Origin: DUPQ01 sp022706885
GTDB lineage: Bacteria > Bacillota > Clostridia > DUPQ01
Reading direction: 5' to 3'
NCBI GenBank assembly: GCA_022706885.1
Contig: JAKJBR010000001.1
Coordinates: 124,001 to 188,000, forward strand
DNA: 64,000 nucleotides
In this document: piece after piece, positions 50,361 to 59,519 of the stretch
How the letters are laid out: each line of letters begins with the position of its first letter
Numbering within the stretch: position 1 is the first letter of the stretch
The notes under the pieces: model-generated
The model's input: the letters and a program-made list of their open reading frames with translations, nothing else
What the model was told of the DNA's origin: nothing
Database searches by the model: none
Made by a program: the position numbers and the translations under genes

Positions 50361-50798
50361 TCAGCATCTGTCGATAGCATCCTTCAAAAGCAATATGGCT
50401 TCTTTATATCCTTCAAATCCTTTTCCCGTAACGGTTTTTATACATACATTTGCAGTGTAGGAATGTTTCCGGAAATCCTCACGTTTTGTAATATCGCTTA
50501 AATGCACTTCCACAGCCGGAAGCCCCACGGATTTTATTGCATCGGCAATGGCTATACTTGTATGGGAATATGCTGCGGGGTTTATGACTATGGCATCGGA
50601 AATCATATATGCATCCTGTATTTTATCGATGATATCACCTTCATGGTTGGATTGAAAAATCTCACATTGAATATTGTTTTGCGTACAGATATCCTTTATG
50701 TATCTTACTAAATCCGCATATGTTGCATGACCGTATATTTCCGGTTCTCTGATACCCAGCATATTCATATTGGGTCCGTTTATAACTAAAAGTTTCAT
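50361..50798 (-). CDS. aroQ: 3-dehydroquinate dehydratase, type II
   Basis: The 145-residue enzyme shows the type II signature LLVINGPNMNMLGIREPEIYG (catalytic Tyr in the lid), FQSNHEGDIIDKIQ, INPAAYSHTSIAIADAI (catalytic His) and EVHLSDITKREDFRKHS. It dehydrates 3-dehydroquinate to 3-dehydroshikimate. It is the last gene of the aro operon; ATGA overlap with the fused gene upstream. Confidence 0.94.
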   Translation of the reverse strand: MKLLVINGPNMNMLGIREPEIYGHATYADLVRYIKDICTQNNIQCEIFQSNHEGDIIDKIQDAYMISDAIVINPAAYSHTSIAIADAIKSVGLPAVEVHLSDITKREDFRKHSYTANVCIKTVTGKGFEGYKEAILLLKDAIDRC

Positions 50799-52303
50799 AA
50801 GCCTAACACCTCATATATTTTTAAATGTGCTTTATCTGTATCGTCACAGTCTATTTGATAATCCGACCAGCCGAGATAATTATTCTTTCTTGCTTTGTAA
50901 AGCTCTTCCAAAGTGTTTTGCTGCGACAGCGGTCTGTCGAGTGTGGAAAGCAGTGATAAATCTCTTTTCAGAAAAACGACAATACCGTTCTGGCGTAAGA
51001 GATAGCGGTTTCTTTCTCGGGTTACAACACCGCCGCCTGTAGATATTACACAGTTGCTTTGTTTAGTTACTTTTTCCAGCACCTTTGTTTCAATGTCCCT
51101 GAAGAAAACTTCTCCTTTGTCTTTTATAATGTCCGATGCACTCTTATTATATGTTGCGGCTATTACCTCATCGGTATCTATAAAGGCTCTTTCAGTCAGT
51201 TCTGCAAGAGCTTTTCCCGCAGTGCTCTTTCCGCTTCCCGGCATTCCTATGAGTACTATGTTCCCGGTTTTCTTAGCTACCTTTTCAACTACTCTTTCAA
51301 TTACGGAATCATCGATTACGGAATCGGTAAACAGTTCGGCGGCTTTCTTTGCCTGTGCCACAAGCATGGAGAGTCCGTTATATGCTTTTATACCAAGTTT
51401 GGATGCCTCATACATCAATCTTGTTTGAGCGGGATTGTATATGAGATCGAAAAGAGCAATACATTTTTTGAAAGAGGAGATATCTATAACGGTTTTGCCG
51501 TTGTCAGGGTACATTCCCACCGGTGTGGAGTTAATAATTATATCGCTGTCATAGTGATTGCTTATATTTCCGTAATTTTCCTGACCGCTTCTGGATACCG
51601 TTACCAGACAGCCTGCGTTCATGTCCCGTATTGCCGCTTTGATTGTGGCAGCGGAGCCTCCGTCACCCAGAAGGAGAACCTTTTTACCTTCCGGATTTAT
51701 GCCGCTTCTTTCAATCATATATCTAAAACCGTAGTAATCGGTATTATCTCCTATAAGACTGTTTGCTCTCCATATAACGGTATTGACACTGCCGGTTCTT
51801 TTTGCAATAGGTGTCAGTATATTACAGTATTTCATAATATCTTTTTTATAGGGTATCGTTACGTTAAAACCGTCAAGGTCGCTGTTATGTACAAAATCAT
51901 AAAGCTGATCGGGCTGCTTTTCATAAAGCCCGTATTCATAATCGCCCAGATGAGAATGTATAAGCGGGGAGTAACTGTGCTGTAATCCGGCACCCAATAA
52001 ACCGAACTTCTTATTGGAATATCCGAACGCAGACGGCTTAGAAATATTCAGCTTTTCCTGATAAGATTTGCTTGTATCAAACAATGTATTGAAGAGTATT
52101 TGTGTATAGGAGACCAACTCTTCGTCCGTCTTGGAGATAATATCTGAAAGTTTGGCTTTTTCCAATTCACTGTTAAGTATGGGTATGTTGTGTACTTTTT
52201 TATACTCTGCAATGTCTTTTACAATGCCCATTCTTTCCTGAAATAATTGTAAAAGTTTATCATCAATTTTATCTATTTCTTTTCTCAAATCGTCTAAATT
52301 CAT
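50795..52303 (-). CDS. trifunctional chorismate mutase-shikimate dehydrogenase-shikimate kinase
   Basis: The 502-residue protein joins three enzymes. Residues 1-85 are an AroQ-class helical chorismate mutase (LRKEIDKIDDKLLQLFQERM, KVHNIPILNSELE). Residues about 98-340 are AroE: GLLGAGLQHSYSPLIHS, FNVTIPYKK (Lys 153), NTDYYGF, NADP site LLGDGGSAAT and NGLSMLVAQA. Residues about 347-502 are AroK: Walker A GMPGSGKS 353-360, DTDEVI, STGGGVV and DRPL. It covers two consecutive shikimate steps plus the branch to prephenate. The order of genes implies coordinated control of aromatic synthesis. Confidence 0.93.
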   Translation of the reverse strand: MNLDDLRKEIDKIDDKLLQLFQERMGIVKDIAEYKKVHNIPILNSELEKAKLSDIISKTDEELVSYTQILFNTLFDTSKSYQEKLNISKPSAFGYSNKKFGLLGAGLQHSYSPLIHSHLGDYEYGLYEKQPDQLYDFVHNSDLDGFNVTIPYKKDIMKYCNILTPIAKRTGSVNTVIWRANSLIGDNTDYYGFRYMIERSGINPEGKKVLLLGDGGSAATIKAAIRDMNAGCLVTVSRSGQENYGNISNHYDSDIIINSTPVGMYPDNGKTVIDISSFKKCIALFDLIYNPAQTRLMYEASKLGIKAYNGLSMLVAQAKKAAELFTDSVIDDSVIERVVEKVAKKTGNIVLIGMPGSGKSTAGKALAELTERAFIDTDEVIAATYNKSASDIIKDKGEVFFRDIETKVLEKVTKQSNCVISTGGGVVTRERNRYLLRQNGIVVFLKRDLSLLSTLDRPLSQQNTLEELYKARKNNYLGWSDYQIDCDDTDKAHLKIYEVLGL

Positions 52304-52328
52304 TTTATCCCTTTATATAATTTTTAAA

Positions 52329-53420
52329 TTATTCCCATATTCTGTATGATGCATACATGTCTAAAATTGCTATTGCAGCCGCCGCTTCCACACAGGCAAC
52401 CGCTCTGGGCACGATACATGCATCATGTCTTCCGCCTACCTTTATTTGCTCACTGTTATTGTTTGCCATATTGACACTTTCCTGCTTAATACCTATTGAC
52501 GGAGCGGGCTTTACGGCCACTCTGAATATCAACGGCATCCCGGAGCTTATGCCTCCCAATATGCCGCCGTGGTTGTTTGTCCGCGTAAGAATTTTGCTGT
52601 CTTTGATATAGAAAGGATCATTGTTCTCGGAGCCCTTCAGATTGGCGCAATCAAAACCGTTACCGAACTCTATTCCTTTTACTGCGGGTATTGCAAACAC
52701 GGCCTTGGAAATGTTGTTTTCCAGACCGTCAAACATGGGCTCGCCTATTCCTGCGGGAAAGTTATATACCCCACATTCTATTATTCCGCCTAACGAATCA
52801 TTCTGTTGTGATGCTGTACGAATGCGCTCCTGCATAAGTATGCCTTTTTGCCTGTCTATAACGGGAAAGTCATTGTTTAAGAGTTTTTCAATATTCTCTC
52901 TGTTATCTTCTGCAGGATTGAAAGATATATCTTCCGTATCGTATATCTTTTTTATGTGTGCATGTATGCTTATACCGTACTTTTCCAGTATCTGAAGACA
53001 GATACCTCCCGCTATACATAAAGGTGCGGTCAGTCTTCCCGAGAAGTGTCCTCCTCCCGAAGTGTCCTGAAAACCTTTGTATTTTATATGAGCCGTATAA
53101 TCGGCATGAGAAGGTCTGGGGATATCCTTAAATGATCGGTAGTCTTCGGGATTTATATCTTTATTGTAAATAATTGCACATATCGGGGCGCCGCATGTAG
53201 TATTTCCCATCAGTCCGGAAAGAAACTCTATTTCATCCTTTTCTTTCCTTTTTGTGGAGAACGGTTTATCTATGGCACTTCTTCTTTGCATAAAAGCGGT
53301 GAGTTGCTGCATATCTATTGAAAAACCGGCAGGCAGATTGTCGATAACCACACCTACAGCTTTTGAATGAGATTGTCCGAATATAGTGACTGTTATGTTT
53401 TTTCCGAATACCGATGACAT
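52329..53420 (-). CDS. aroC: chorismate synthase
   Basis: The 363-residue FMN-dependent enzyme converts EPSP to chorismate. Family landmarks: ITVFGQSHSKAVGVVIDNLPAG, RPSHADYTAHIKY, GGGHFSGRLTAPLCIAGG, GIEFGNGF, NNHGGILGGISSGMP and a C-terminal GRHDACIVPRAVACVEAA. Gly-Gly-rich and His catalytic segments are all present. The gene follows aroA by 4 bases, SD AAAGGA. Confidence 0.95.
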   Translation of the reverse strand: MSSVFGKNITVTIFGQSHSKAVGVVIDNLPAGFSIDMQQLTAFMQRRSAIDKPFSTKRKEKDEIEFLSGLMGNTTCGAPICAIIYNKDINPEDYRSFKDIPRPSHADYTAHIKYKGFQDTSGGGHFSGRLTAPLCIAGGICLQILEKYGISIHAHIKKIYDTEDISFNPAEDNRENIEKLLNNDFPVIDRQKGILMQERIRTASQQNDSLGGIIECGVYNFPAGIGEPMFDGLENNISKAVFAIPAVKGIEFGNGFDCANLKGSENNDPFYIKDSKILTRTNNHGGILGGISSGMPLIFRVAVKPAPSIGIKQESVNMANNNSEQIKVGGRHDACIVPRAVACVEAAAAIAILDMYASYRIWE

Positions 53421-53424
53421 TTTA

Positions 53425-54687
53425 CTAAATCCTTTCCGTTATACCGCCTATAGACGCAAAATCCCGGAAAAAGGCGGGATATGATTTGTTTACCGCATGC
53501 GCCTCTTTGATTATTACGGCATTTTCACACACAATAGATGCTATTGCCGCGGTCATGGCAATTCTGTGGTCATTATGGGAACAAACTGTTCCGCCGTTCA
53601 ACATTTCTTTTCCTGTTATAACCAGGGAATCGGGTTTTTCCGTTATATCAGCACCTAACGTTTTAAGCATATCACAAGTGGAAGATAATCTGTCACTTTC
53701 TTTTAACTTAAGCCTTTTTGCATTGAATATATTGGTTGTTCCTTCGGAAACAGCTGCCAAAAGAGCAAGTACGGGGACAAGGTCGGGTATTTGTGATGCA
53801 TCAATATCAGTGGCATTTAACCGGTTCTTTTTGACGGTTACAGTATCTTTATTAACTGTAACATATGCTCCCGTTGTTTTAAGAATATCGATAATTGTTT
53901 TGTCGGTTTGTCGGGAGTGTATATTCAATCCGGTAACGGTAATTGCTCTTTCAGAGAAAGCTCCGGCACAAAGGAAGAATGCCGCATTGGACCAGTCTTT
54001 TTCAATACTCATATTTCCTGTCGGTGTATAAGTAGCATTGCCGGGTACTTCAAAACCTTTCTCTGTTTTAATAATCTTTACATTGTATTGATTCATGACA
54101 TCAGCAGTCATATCAACATATCCTGAAGACTGAAGGTCGGAGGTTAGCAGGATGCCGCTTTTATTCTTCAGAAGAGGAAGTGCCAGAAGAAGACCGGATA
54201 TATATTGAGAAGATACATCACCGGGTAATTGATATATACCGCTTTTAAGCTGCCCTTCGGTAAGGAAAGGTACGGTTCCTTCTAAAGATAATGTGCAGCC
54301 TTTTCCGATAAGCTGATTATATAAAGGTGTTATGGGTCTTTTGGATAACCCTTTTTTCATGATAAAGGAAGACTTTGCTCCCAATGCACAGGTAACCGGA
54401 AGAAGGAAACGAAAAGTGGAGGCCGATTCATTGCAGTCCAAAAGGGCATTTATTCTTACGGTTTTTATCGGATTTATATAAAACCCGTTTTTTTCAGCGG
54501 TAATGTTTGCACCCAATGAGTTAAGGCATTGAACGGTAGCATTAATATCGGAAGAGGTGTCGGTTACTTCAACAAAGTTAGGTACATCTGACAATGCCGA
54601 ACATATGAGATGTCTGTGTGCATGTGATTTTGATGTAATCGCCTTTACGGTACCCCCCGGATTCTTTACTGTAACCGATATATCCAT
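53425..54687 (-). CDS. aroA: 3-phosphoshikimate 1-carboxyvinyltransferase (EPSP synthase)
   Basis: The 420-residue protein is the two-domain EPSP synthase. Visible sites are the N-terminal TSKSHAHRHLI (catalytic Lys-Ser; a little unlike the usual SKSxSxR), ESASTFRFLLPV, SGLLLALPLL, the DxxP region IDASQIPDLVPVLA and LKESDRL. NDHRIAMT lies near the end. The PEP-binding segment around residue 90 reads CALGAKSS where class I enzymes have GNAGT; this suggests a class II, glyphosate-tolerant-like form. One base separates it from aroB. Confidence 0.92.
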   Translation of the reverse strand: MDISVTVKNPGGTVKAITSKSHAHRHLICSALSDVPNFVEVTDTSSDINATVQCLNSLGANITAEKNGFYINPIKTVRINALLDCNESASTFRFLLPVTCALGAKSSFIMKKGLSKRPITPLYNQLIGKGCTLSLEGTVPFLTEGQLKSGIYQLPGDVSSQYISGLLLALPLLKNKSGILLTSDLQSSGYVDMTADVMNQYNVKIIKTEKGFEVPGNATYTPTGNMSIEKDWSNAAFFLCAGAFSERAITVTGLNIHSRQTDKTIIDILKTTGAYVTVNKDTVTVKKNRLNATDIDASQIPDLVPVLALLAAVSEGTTNIFNAKRLKLKESDRLSSTCDMLKTLGADITEKPDSLVITGKEMLNGGTVCSHNDHRIAMTAAIASIVCENAVIIKEAHAVNKSYPAFFRDFASIGGITERI

Positions 54688-54688
54688 T

Positions 54689-55750
54689 TCAACCTCTATA
54701 TTCCGTTGCGGTTTGTATTATGTCGGTCAAGTCTGACATATCGGTTTTTTCTATAGTGCATTTACCTATGTCCCGTATAAGTATCAGATTTATGTGGCCG
54801 CTGCTTCTTTTCTTATCCGCCGTTATTGCGTTTGCGATATCTTTTGCGCCGTATAACAAATCGGTATTAAAACCGTGGAGGTTCAGCATATCTGTTATCT
54901 TTGTTAAAACTTCCTTACTGCATAACCCTTGTGTATAGGAAATTTTAGATATTAAATGCAGTCCCTTTGCAACCGCAGCACCGTGCGAAATTGTATAACC
55001 GCTCAGAAGTTCAACAGCATGAGCTATCGTGTGTCCCAGATTAAGAAGTTGTCGCATACCGATATCCGATTCATCTTTTTGTACAATGTCTCTTTTTATT
55101 TTTACACATTCGTATACGATGCTTTCGATATCGCTTTTTAGAGGTTTTTTTATACGGTTAAAAAGCTGATTGCCCGATAATATCCCGTATTTTATAATCT
55201 CGGCATATCCGTCTTTAAATACTTCATCCGGTAAAGTATCCAATAATGAAAGGTCGCATATTACCGCTTGCGGCTGATAAAAAGCACCTGCGAGGTTTTT
55301 GCCTTCTTTTAAATCAATTCCCGTTTTTCCTCCTATTGAGGAATCCACTGTTGCAAGCAATGTGGTGGGAATGTGTAAAAGCGGTATACCGCGCAGGTAT
55401 GTAGCCGCAGCAAAGCCGCCGAGGTCACCGGGAACCCCGCCACCGAAAGCGATAAGCATATCCGATCTGGAAACTCCTTTAGTTGCCATATCATTGAGTA
55501 CCGCTATGTAATTGTCGGTGTTTTTGGATTGCTCCCCGTGCGGAATAATATACCTGAATACCGACAGCCCGTTGCTTTCCAAAGAGTCGGTTAATATAGA
55601 GCCGTATAGCGAATCCACTATGTCATCGGTTACGATATAGACAATATTACCTGTTAAGAAAGGCTTAATATATTGATATGCTTCCGACAGAATGTTTTTA
55701 TCTATTATTATGTCGTATTTCTTTGAACCTGCTACAGTTATTTTTCTCAT
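54689..55750 (-). CDS. aroB: 3-dehydroquinate synthase
   Basis: The 353-residue NAD- and metal-dependent enzyme makes 3-dehydroquinate from DAHP. Clear segments: IPHGEQSKN, AFGGGVPGDLGGFAAATYLRGIPLLHIPTTLLATVDSSIGGKTGID, GYAEIIKYG, and the metal ligands in LLNLGHTIAHAVE with a later ISHG. It is the first gene of the minus-strand aro operon (aroB, aroA, aroC, fused gene, aroQ). No DAHP synthase gene is in the window. Confidence 0.95.
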   Translation of the reverse strand: MRKITVAGSKKYDIIIDKNILSEAYQYIKPFLTGNIVYIVTDDIVDSLYGSILTDSLESNGLSVFRYIIPHGEQSKNTDNYIAVLNDMATKGVSRSDMLIAFGGGVPGDLGGFAAATYLRGIPLLHIPTTLLATVDSSIGGKTGIDLKEGKNLAGAFYQPQAVICDLSLLDTLPDEVFKDGYAEIIKYGILSGNQLFNRIKKPLKSDIESIVYECVKIKRDIVQKDESDIGMRQLLNLGHTIAHAVELLSGYTISHGAAVAKGLHLISKISYTQGLCSKEVLTKITDMLNLHGFNTDLLYGAKDIANAITADKKRSSGHINLILIRDIGKCTIEKTDMSDLTDIIQTATEYRG

Positions 55751-55770
55751 CTTGTATCCGCCATGTCACT

Positions 55771-55798
55771 ATTATACATTATCATCTAACGGTTTGAA
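55771..55798 (-). promoter_or_regulatory. aro operon promoter candidate
   Basis: On the minus strand TTCAAA and TATAAT are separated by 16 bases, 21 bases before the aroB start. The leader is too short for a T-box or riboswitch. Confidence 0.5.
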
Positions 55799-55853
55799 GT
55801 TATGTTTATTAACAAACCGTATAATGATAATATGATTATGTTCTTAGCAGGCT

Positions 55854-55887
55854 CTATAAAAAAGAAAGTAGCATGTGCTACTTTCTT
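55854..55887 (-). terminator. terminator of the rubredoxin operon
   Basis: A perfect 12-bp stem (AAGAAAGTAGCA with TGCTACTTTCTT, 2-base centre) is followed on the minus strand by a T6 run (TTTTTTATA). Confidence 0.85.
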
Positions 55888-55903
55888 CGAGTTGATGTTT
55901 ATA

Positions 55904-56062
55904 TTATTCTTCTTCAAACTCCTCTTTGGAAACTCCGCATATCGGGCATGTCCAGTCTTCCGGAACATCCTCCCATTTTGTGCCGGGATCTACACCGTTA
56001 TCCGGATCGCCATCCTTTTCATCATAAACATAACCGCATACCATGCAAACATATTTTTTCAC
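55904..56062 (-). CDS. rubredoxin
   Basis: The 52-residue protein starts at GTG 56062 with a perfect GGAGGAGG upstream. It has the two iron-binding CxxCG knuckles, KYVCMVCGYVYD and DWTCPICGVSK, plus DPDNGVDPGTKWEDVPEDW between them. A single Fe(Cys)4 site carries electrons. Directly downstream of superoxide reductase, it is the likely electron donor to that enzyme. Confidence 0.93.
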   Translation of the reverse strand: MKKYVCMVCGYVYDEKDGDPDNGVDPGTKWEDVPEDWTCPICGVSKEEFEEE

Positions 56063-56101
56063 GGGAACAACCTCCTCCACAATTATATTTATGACTATAC
56101 A

Positions 56102-56494
56102 CTATTTTACGGCAGTTTTCCACAGTCCGTGCAGATTGCAGTATTCATATGCCGCAATTACCTTGTCGTCATCGGTGATTGCAAATGTTGCCACGGGTTT
56201 TTCCCCTGGAAGAAGGGATTTACGTTGTCCGCCTTTTGCCGTTTCCAGATAAATCCACATGATATAGTGTTCTTTTACCATGGGATGAGCTACGGTGGAT
56301 ACTTCCACAACTACATTGTTGCCGTTCTGTTTTATTACAGGCAGGTGTTTTTCATTTGCACCGTCGGTTGTATTTGCAACCAATTGCTCCATATTCACTC
56401 CGCAACAGACAATGGGCACACCCGAGTTATAAATCATTCCTATCATATTTCCGCAACGTCTGCAGATAAAAAATCTGTTCTGATCTTTTTTCAT
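56102..56494 (-). CDS. desulfoferrodoxin (superoxide reductase, 2Fe form)
   Basis: The 130-residue protein has an N-terminal desulforedoxin domain (FFICRRCGNMIGMIYNSGVPIVCCG, four Cys) and the neelaredoxin superoxide reductase domain: EKHLPVIKQNG (catalytic Glu-Lys), VVEVSTVAHPMVKEHYIMWI (His ligands) and the C-terminal CNLHGLW with Cys and His ligands. It reduces superoxide to hydrogen peroxide without making oxygen, a typical defence in strict anaerobes. It is probably co-transcribed with rubredoxin. SD AAAGGAG. Confidence 0.95.
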   Translation of the reverse strand: MKKDQNRFFICRRCGNMIGMIYNSGVPIVCCGVNMEQLVANTTDGANEKHLPVIKQNGNNVVVEVSTVAHPMVKEHYIMWIYLETAKGGQRKSLLPGEKPVATFAITDDDKVIAAYEYCNLHGLWKTAVK

Positions 56495-56513
56495 TGTATT
56501 TCTCCTTTCTATT

Positions 56514-56528
56514 TAGTACTTAGTACTA
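56514..56528. promoter_or_regulatory. 15-bp palindromic operator before superoxide reductase
   Basis: TAGTACTTAGTACTA is a perfect palindrome around 56521. It lies between the likely -10 (TATAAT on the minus strand near 56538-56543) and the SD, so a bound repressor would block transcription. Its spacing is not a standard Fur/PerR box, so the regulator is unassigned. Confidence 0.6.
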
Positions 56529-56656
56529 TTAGACTTTTATTATATCACAAACATATAGTTGTCTATAGGTTATTTGCAAATATATTTTGTACACAAAGGT
56601 TCCCGGTATTCATAGTTTCATAATTTCCATAATTGTTACCAATGTACTCATTGACT

Positions 56657-56665
56657 TGATATAAT
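56657..56665 (+). promoter_or_regulatory. extended -10 promoter, MFS paralogue 1
   Basis: TGATATAAT fits TGnTATAAT. An equivalent site precedes all three tandem paralogues, supporting its use. An overlapping TTGACT-17-TAGAAT reading also exists here. Confidence 0.55.
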
Positions 56666-56708
56666 CAGTATTATAGAATACTCAGAATATTAGCTGATTG
56701 AGGGATTT

Positions 56709-58058
56709 ATGAACGAGTATCTGCATGCAATAAAGATAAAGTGGCGGAATTCCGCTTTTGCAAGAACATTTAACCTTACTGATGAAAAGGCTAAAGGAAG
56801 AAGTTGTTTTTTAACTTCGTCCATACTTGCCTCTTTAGCTGCACAGTTAAGCGGAGGAGTGTTTTATACCGGTTTTCTCTTAAGTTTCGGAATTAATATC
56901 GTTAATATAGGGATAATAACCTTTGTTCCCGTTGTTACAAGGTTGCTGTCGATATTCTCTCCTTTTATTTTGGAAAGATTCCGTTCAAGAAAAGTTTTTC
57001 TTACTGTAATGGGTATATTGGCCAACATAATAAATATATTAGGTGTAACGCTACTACCTAATATTATTACGTCGGAAACGGGAAGAGTAATAGGATTCAC
57101 ATTATTGGTAACAATATCTTCAGCAATATCCGCAATAATCGATCCCGGTTATTCCGCCTGGCATGCACCGTATCTTCCAAATGAGATAAGAGGGGATTAT
57201 TTCACATTAAGCTCCGGAGTAAACAGCTTTTTGACGCAGGGCGTGGTATTGATTCTTTCATTGGTAGCAGACTCCTTTGCGGGCAGCCCCAGGCAATTGG
57301 AAATAATAACGGGATTCCGTTATGCGGCATTGGTATTGGCTGTAATGCATATACTGGTATTGGCTATACCTAAGGAGTATCCTTATGAGCAAAGCGGCAG
57401 CAAGATAAAATTAAGCAATATATTCGTTCTGCCTTTTAAGAGTAAAAAATTTCTGTGGACTGTTATCCTGATAGGCTTTTACTATCTGGGAGCAAGTCTT
57501 ACAAATGCCTCCATTAACATCTTTTTACTTCAGGATGTAGGTGTAACCTATTCTCAGATTAACCTTATAAATGCCGTATATTTCATGTTTTTTATCTTTT
57601 TCGGAAAGATGTGGAAAAAGGTTCTTAAAAAGTATTCCTGGTTTAAGACTCTTGCAATTGCAATGCTTTTACAGGGACCGACATTCATTATGTATGCTTT
57701 TGTCACAGCGGAAAACTATACCTGGCTCTGGTTTACGGTAAGACTGTTGCAGCATGTGCTCGGTGTAGTTTCCAATACGGTTATTTCTTCAATGCTGTAT
57801 GTAAATCTTCCGGACACGGACAGGACATATTATGTTTCCTTCTATAATATAGTAATACATATGTCCTCTTTCTTAAGCATGATGCTGGGCACCATGTTCC
57901 TTTCATGGATGGGAGACAATGTCTTGAATGTTTTCGGTTTTAAAATGGCGGGTGTTCCCGTATTGCTTGCCATAACCGGTATAGCGGAGGTTATTGTGGG
58001 AATTCTTTCCTGGAAGTTTAATGATAAGCTGCTTCCCGATGATATATCAAGGAGATAA
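56709..58058 (+). CDS. MFS transporter, tandem paralogue 1
   Basis: The 449-residue protein has about 12 membrane spans after a cytoplasmic start shared by all three copies (KTKWRNSAF..TFNL.DEKAKGR). Conserved loops include FILERFRSRKVFLT (between TM2 and TM3, the usual basic MFS loop) and the unusual DPGYSAWHAPYLPNEIRGDYFTL between TM4 and TM5. Substrate unknown; the family resembles uncharacterised Clostridial MFS proteins. SD GAGG. It has its own promoter and ends 76 bases before paralogue 2. Confidence 0.85.
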   Translation: MNEYLHAIKIKWRNSAFARTFNLTDEKAKGRSCFLTSSILASLAAQLSGGVFYTGFLLSFGINIVNIGIITFVPVVTRLLSIFSPFILERFRSRKVFLTVMGILANIINILGVTLLPNIITSETGRVIGFTLLVTISSAISAIIDPGYSAWHAPYLPNEIRGDYFTLSSGVNSFLTQGVVLILSLVADSFAGSPRQLEIITGFRYAALVLAVMHILVLAIPKEYPYEQSGSKIKLSNIFVLPFKSKKFLWTVILIGFYYLGASLTNASINIFLLQDVGVTYSQINLINAVYFMFFIFFGKMWKKVLKKYSWFKTLAIAMLLQGPTFIMYAFVTAENYTWLWFTVRLLQHVLGVVSNTVISSMLYVNLPDTDRTYYVSFYNIVIHMSSFLSMMLGTMFLSWMGDNVLNVFGFKMAGVPVLLAITGIAEVIVGILSWKFNDKLLPDDISRR

Positions 58059-58082
58059 TAGTTACCAATATTCCCGTTGACT

Positions 58083-58091
58083 TGGTATAAT
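58083..58091 (+). promoter_or_regulatory. extended -10 promoter, MFS paralogue 2
   Basis: TGGTATAAT in the duplicated upstream segment, 43 bases before the start. Confidence 0.55.
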
Positions 58092-58133
58092 CAATATTAT
58101 AGAATGCACAGGCATTTACTGATTGAGGAATTT

Positions 58134-59483
58134 ATGAGCGGGTACCTGCATGCGATAAAAACAAAGTGGCGGAATTCGGCTTTCGTAAGGACATTTAATC
58201 TGCATGAAGAAAAGGCTAAAGGAAGAAGCTGTTTTTTAGCCTCATCCCTTCTTTTATCGTTAGTAACACAGTTAAGCGGCGGAATATTCTATACCGGTTT
58301 TCTTTTAAGTTTCGGAATAAACATTGTTAATATAGGGATAATAACCTTTGTTCCCATAATAACAAAGCTGTTGTCGATATTCTCTCCTTTTATATTGGAA
58401 AGATTCCGAAAGAGAAAAGTTTTTCTTACGGCAATGAGTATTTTAGCCAATGTAATAAACATATTGGGTGTAACATTGCTGCCCGATATTATTACATCGG
58501 AAGCGGGAAGAGTAATAGGCTTTACATTATTGGTAACAACCTCTTCAGCAATATCCGCAATAATCGATCCCGGTTATTCGGCCTGGCATGCACCGTATCT
58601 TCCTGACGATATAAGAGCGGACTATTTCACACTGACTTCCGGAATCAACAGTTTTTTAGCGCAGGGTATTGCACTGGTTCTTTCATTGGTGGTAGACTCC
58701 TTTGCGGGCAGTCCCGGGCAATTGGAAATAATGACGGGATTCCGTTATGCGGCATTGGTGTTGGCGGTAATACGCATACTTATATTGGCTATACCTAAAG
58801 AATACTCTTATGAACGAAGCGGCGACAAAATAAAGATAAGCGATATATTCGTGTTGCCCTTTCGTAATAAGAAATTTTTGTGGACCATTATCATTTTAGC
58901 CTTTTACTATATGGCAATAAATCTGACAACCGCCTCTATAAACATCTTTTTACTTCAGGATGTGGGTATAACCTATACACAGATTAATCTTGTCAATGCG
59001 GTATACTTCATGTTCTTTATCTTTTTCGGCAAGATGTGGAAAAAGTTTCTAAAGAAGCATTCCTGGTTCAAGACACTTGCCTATACAATGTTTATGCAGG
59101 GACCGACATTCATTATGTATGCTTTTGTTACACCTGAAAACTATATCTGGCTTTGGTTTTTAATAAGATTAATACAGCATGTACTGGGTGTTATTGTAAA
59201 TGCCGTAACCGCCTCAATGCTGTATGTCAACCTTCCGGACAAGGACCGTACAAACTATATTGCCTTCTACAGCATAGTAGTTAATATGTCCATTTTCTTG
59301 AGTATGATGTTCGGTACATTCTTCCTTTCAGTTATGGGAGAAAATACGCTTAACTTTTTCGGATTCCAAATGGCGGCAGTGCCTATTCTGCTTGCCGTAA
59401 GCGGCATAATGCAGATAGCGGTGGGACTGCTCTCCCGGAAGTTAAATGATAAGCTGCTTCCCGATGAATTATTGAGAAGATGA
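58134..59483 (+). CDS. MFS transporter, tandem paralogue 2
   Basis: The 449-residue protein is the closest relative of paralogue 1, sharing long identical stretches such as FILERF.KRKVFLTAM and IDPGYSAWHAPYLP. ATG 58134 aligns with the starts of the other copies and follows GATTGAGGAATTT. The open frame extends to 58077 but reads through the duplicated promoter. The second half differs most in TM7-8. Confidence 0.85.
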   Translation: MSGYLHAIKTKWRNSAFVRTFNLHEEKAKGRSCFLASSLLLSLVTQLSGGIFYTGFLLSFGINIVNIGIITFVPIITKLLSIFSPFILERFRKRKVFLTAMSILANVINILGVTLLPDIITSEAGRVIGFTLLVTTSSAISAIIDPGYSAWHAPYLPDDIRADYFTLTSGINSFLAQGIALVLSLVVDSFAGSPGQLEIMTGFRYAALVLAVIRILILAIPKEYSYERSGDKIKISDIFVLPFRNKKFLWTIIILAFYYMAINLTTASINIFLLQDVGITYTQINLVNAVYFMFFIFFGKMWKKFLKKHSWFKTLAYTMFMQGPTFIMYAFVTPENYIWLWFLIRLIQHVLGVIVNAVTASMLYVNLPDKDRTNYIAFYSIVVNMSIFLSMMFGTFFLSVMGENTLNFFGFQMAAVPILLAVSGIMQIAVGLLSRKLNDKLLPDELLRR

Positions 59484-59519
59484 ACACACAATCAGTTATT
59501 GCCAATATTCCCGTTCAAT

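Noticed and set aside
51059..51985. 308-codon plus-strand frame
   Set aside because: It is antisense to the AroE-AroK region of the fused gene, has no SD, and reads as Cys/Phe/Tyr-rich nonsense.
55802..56623. 273-codon plus-strand frame
   Set aside because: Antisense to rubredoxin and superoxide reductase, both certain; it runs through their terminator and promoter.
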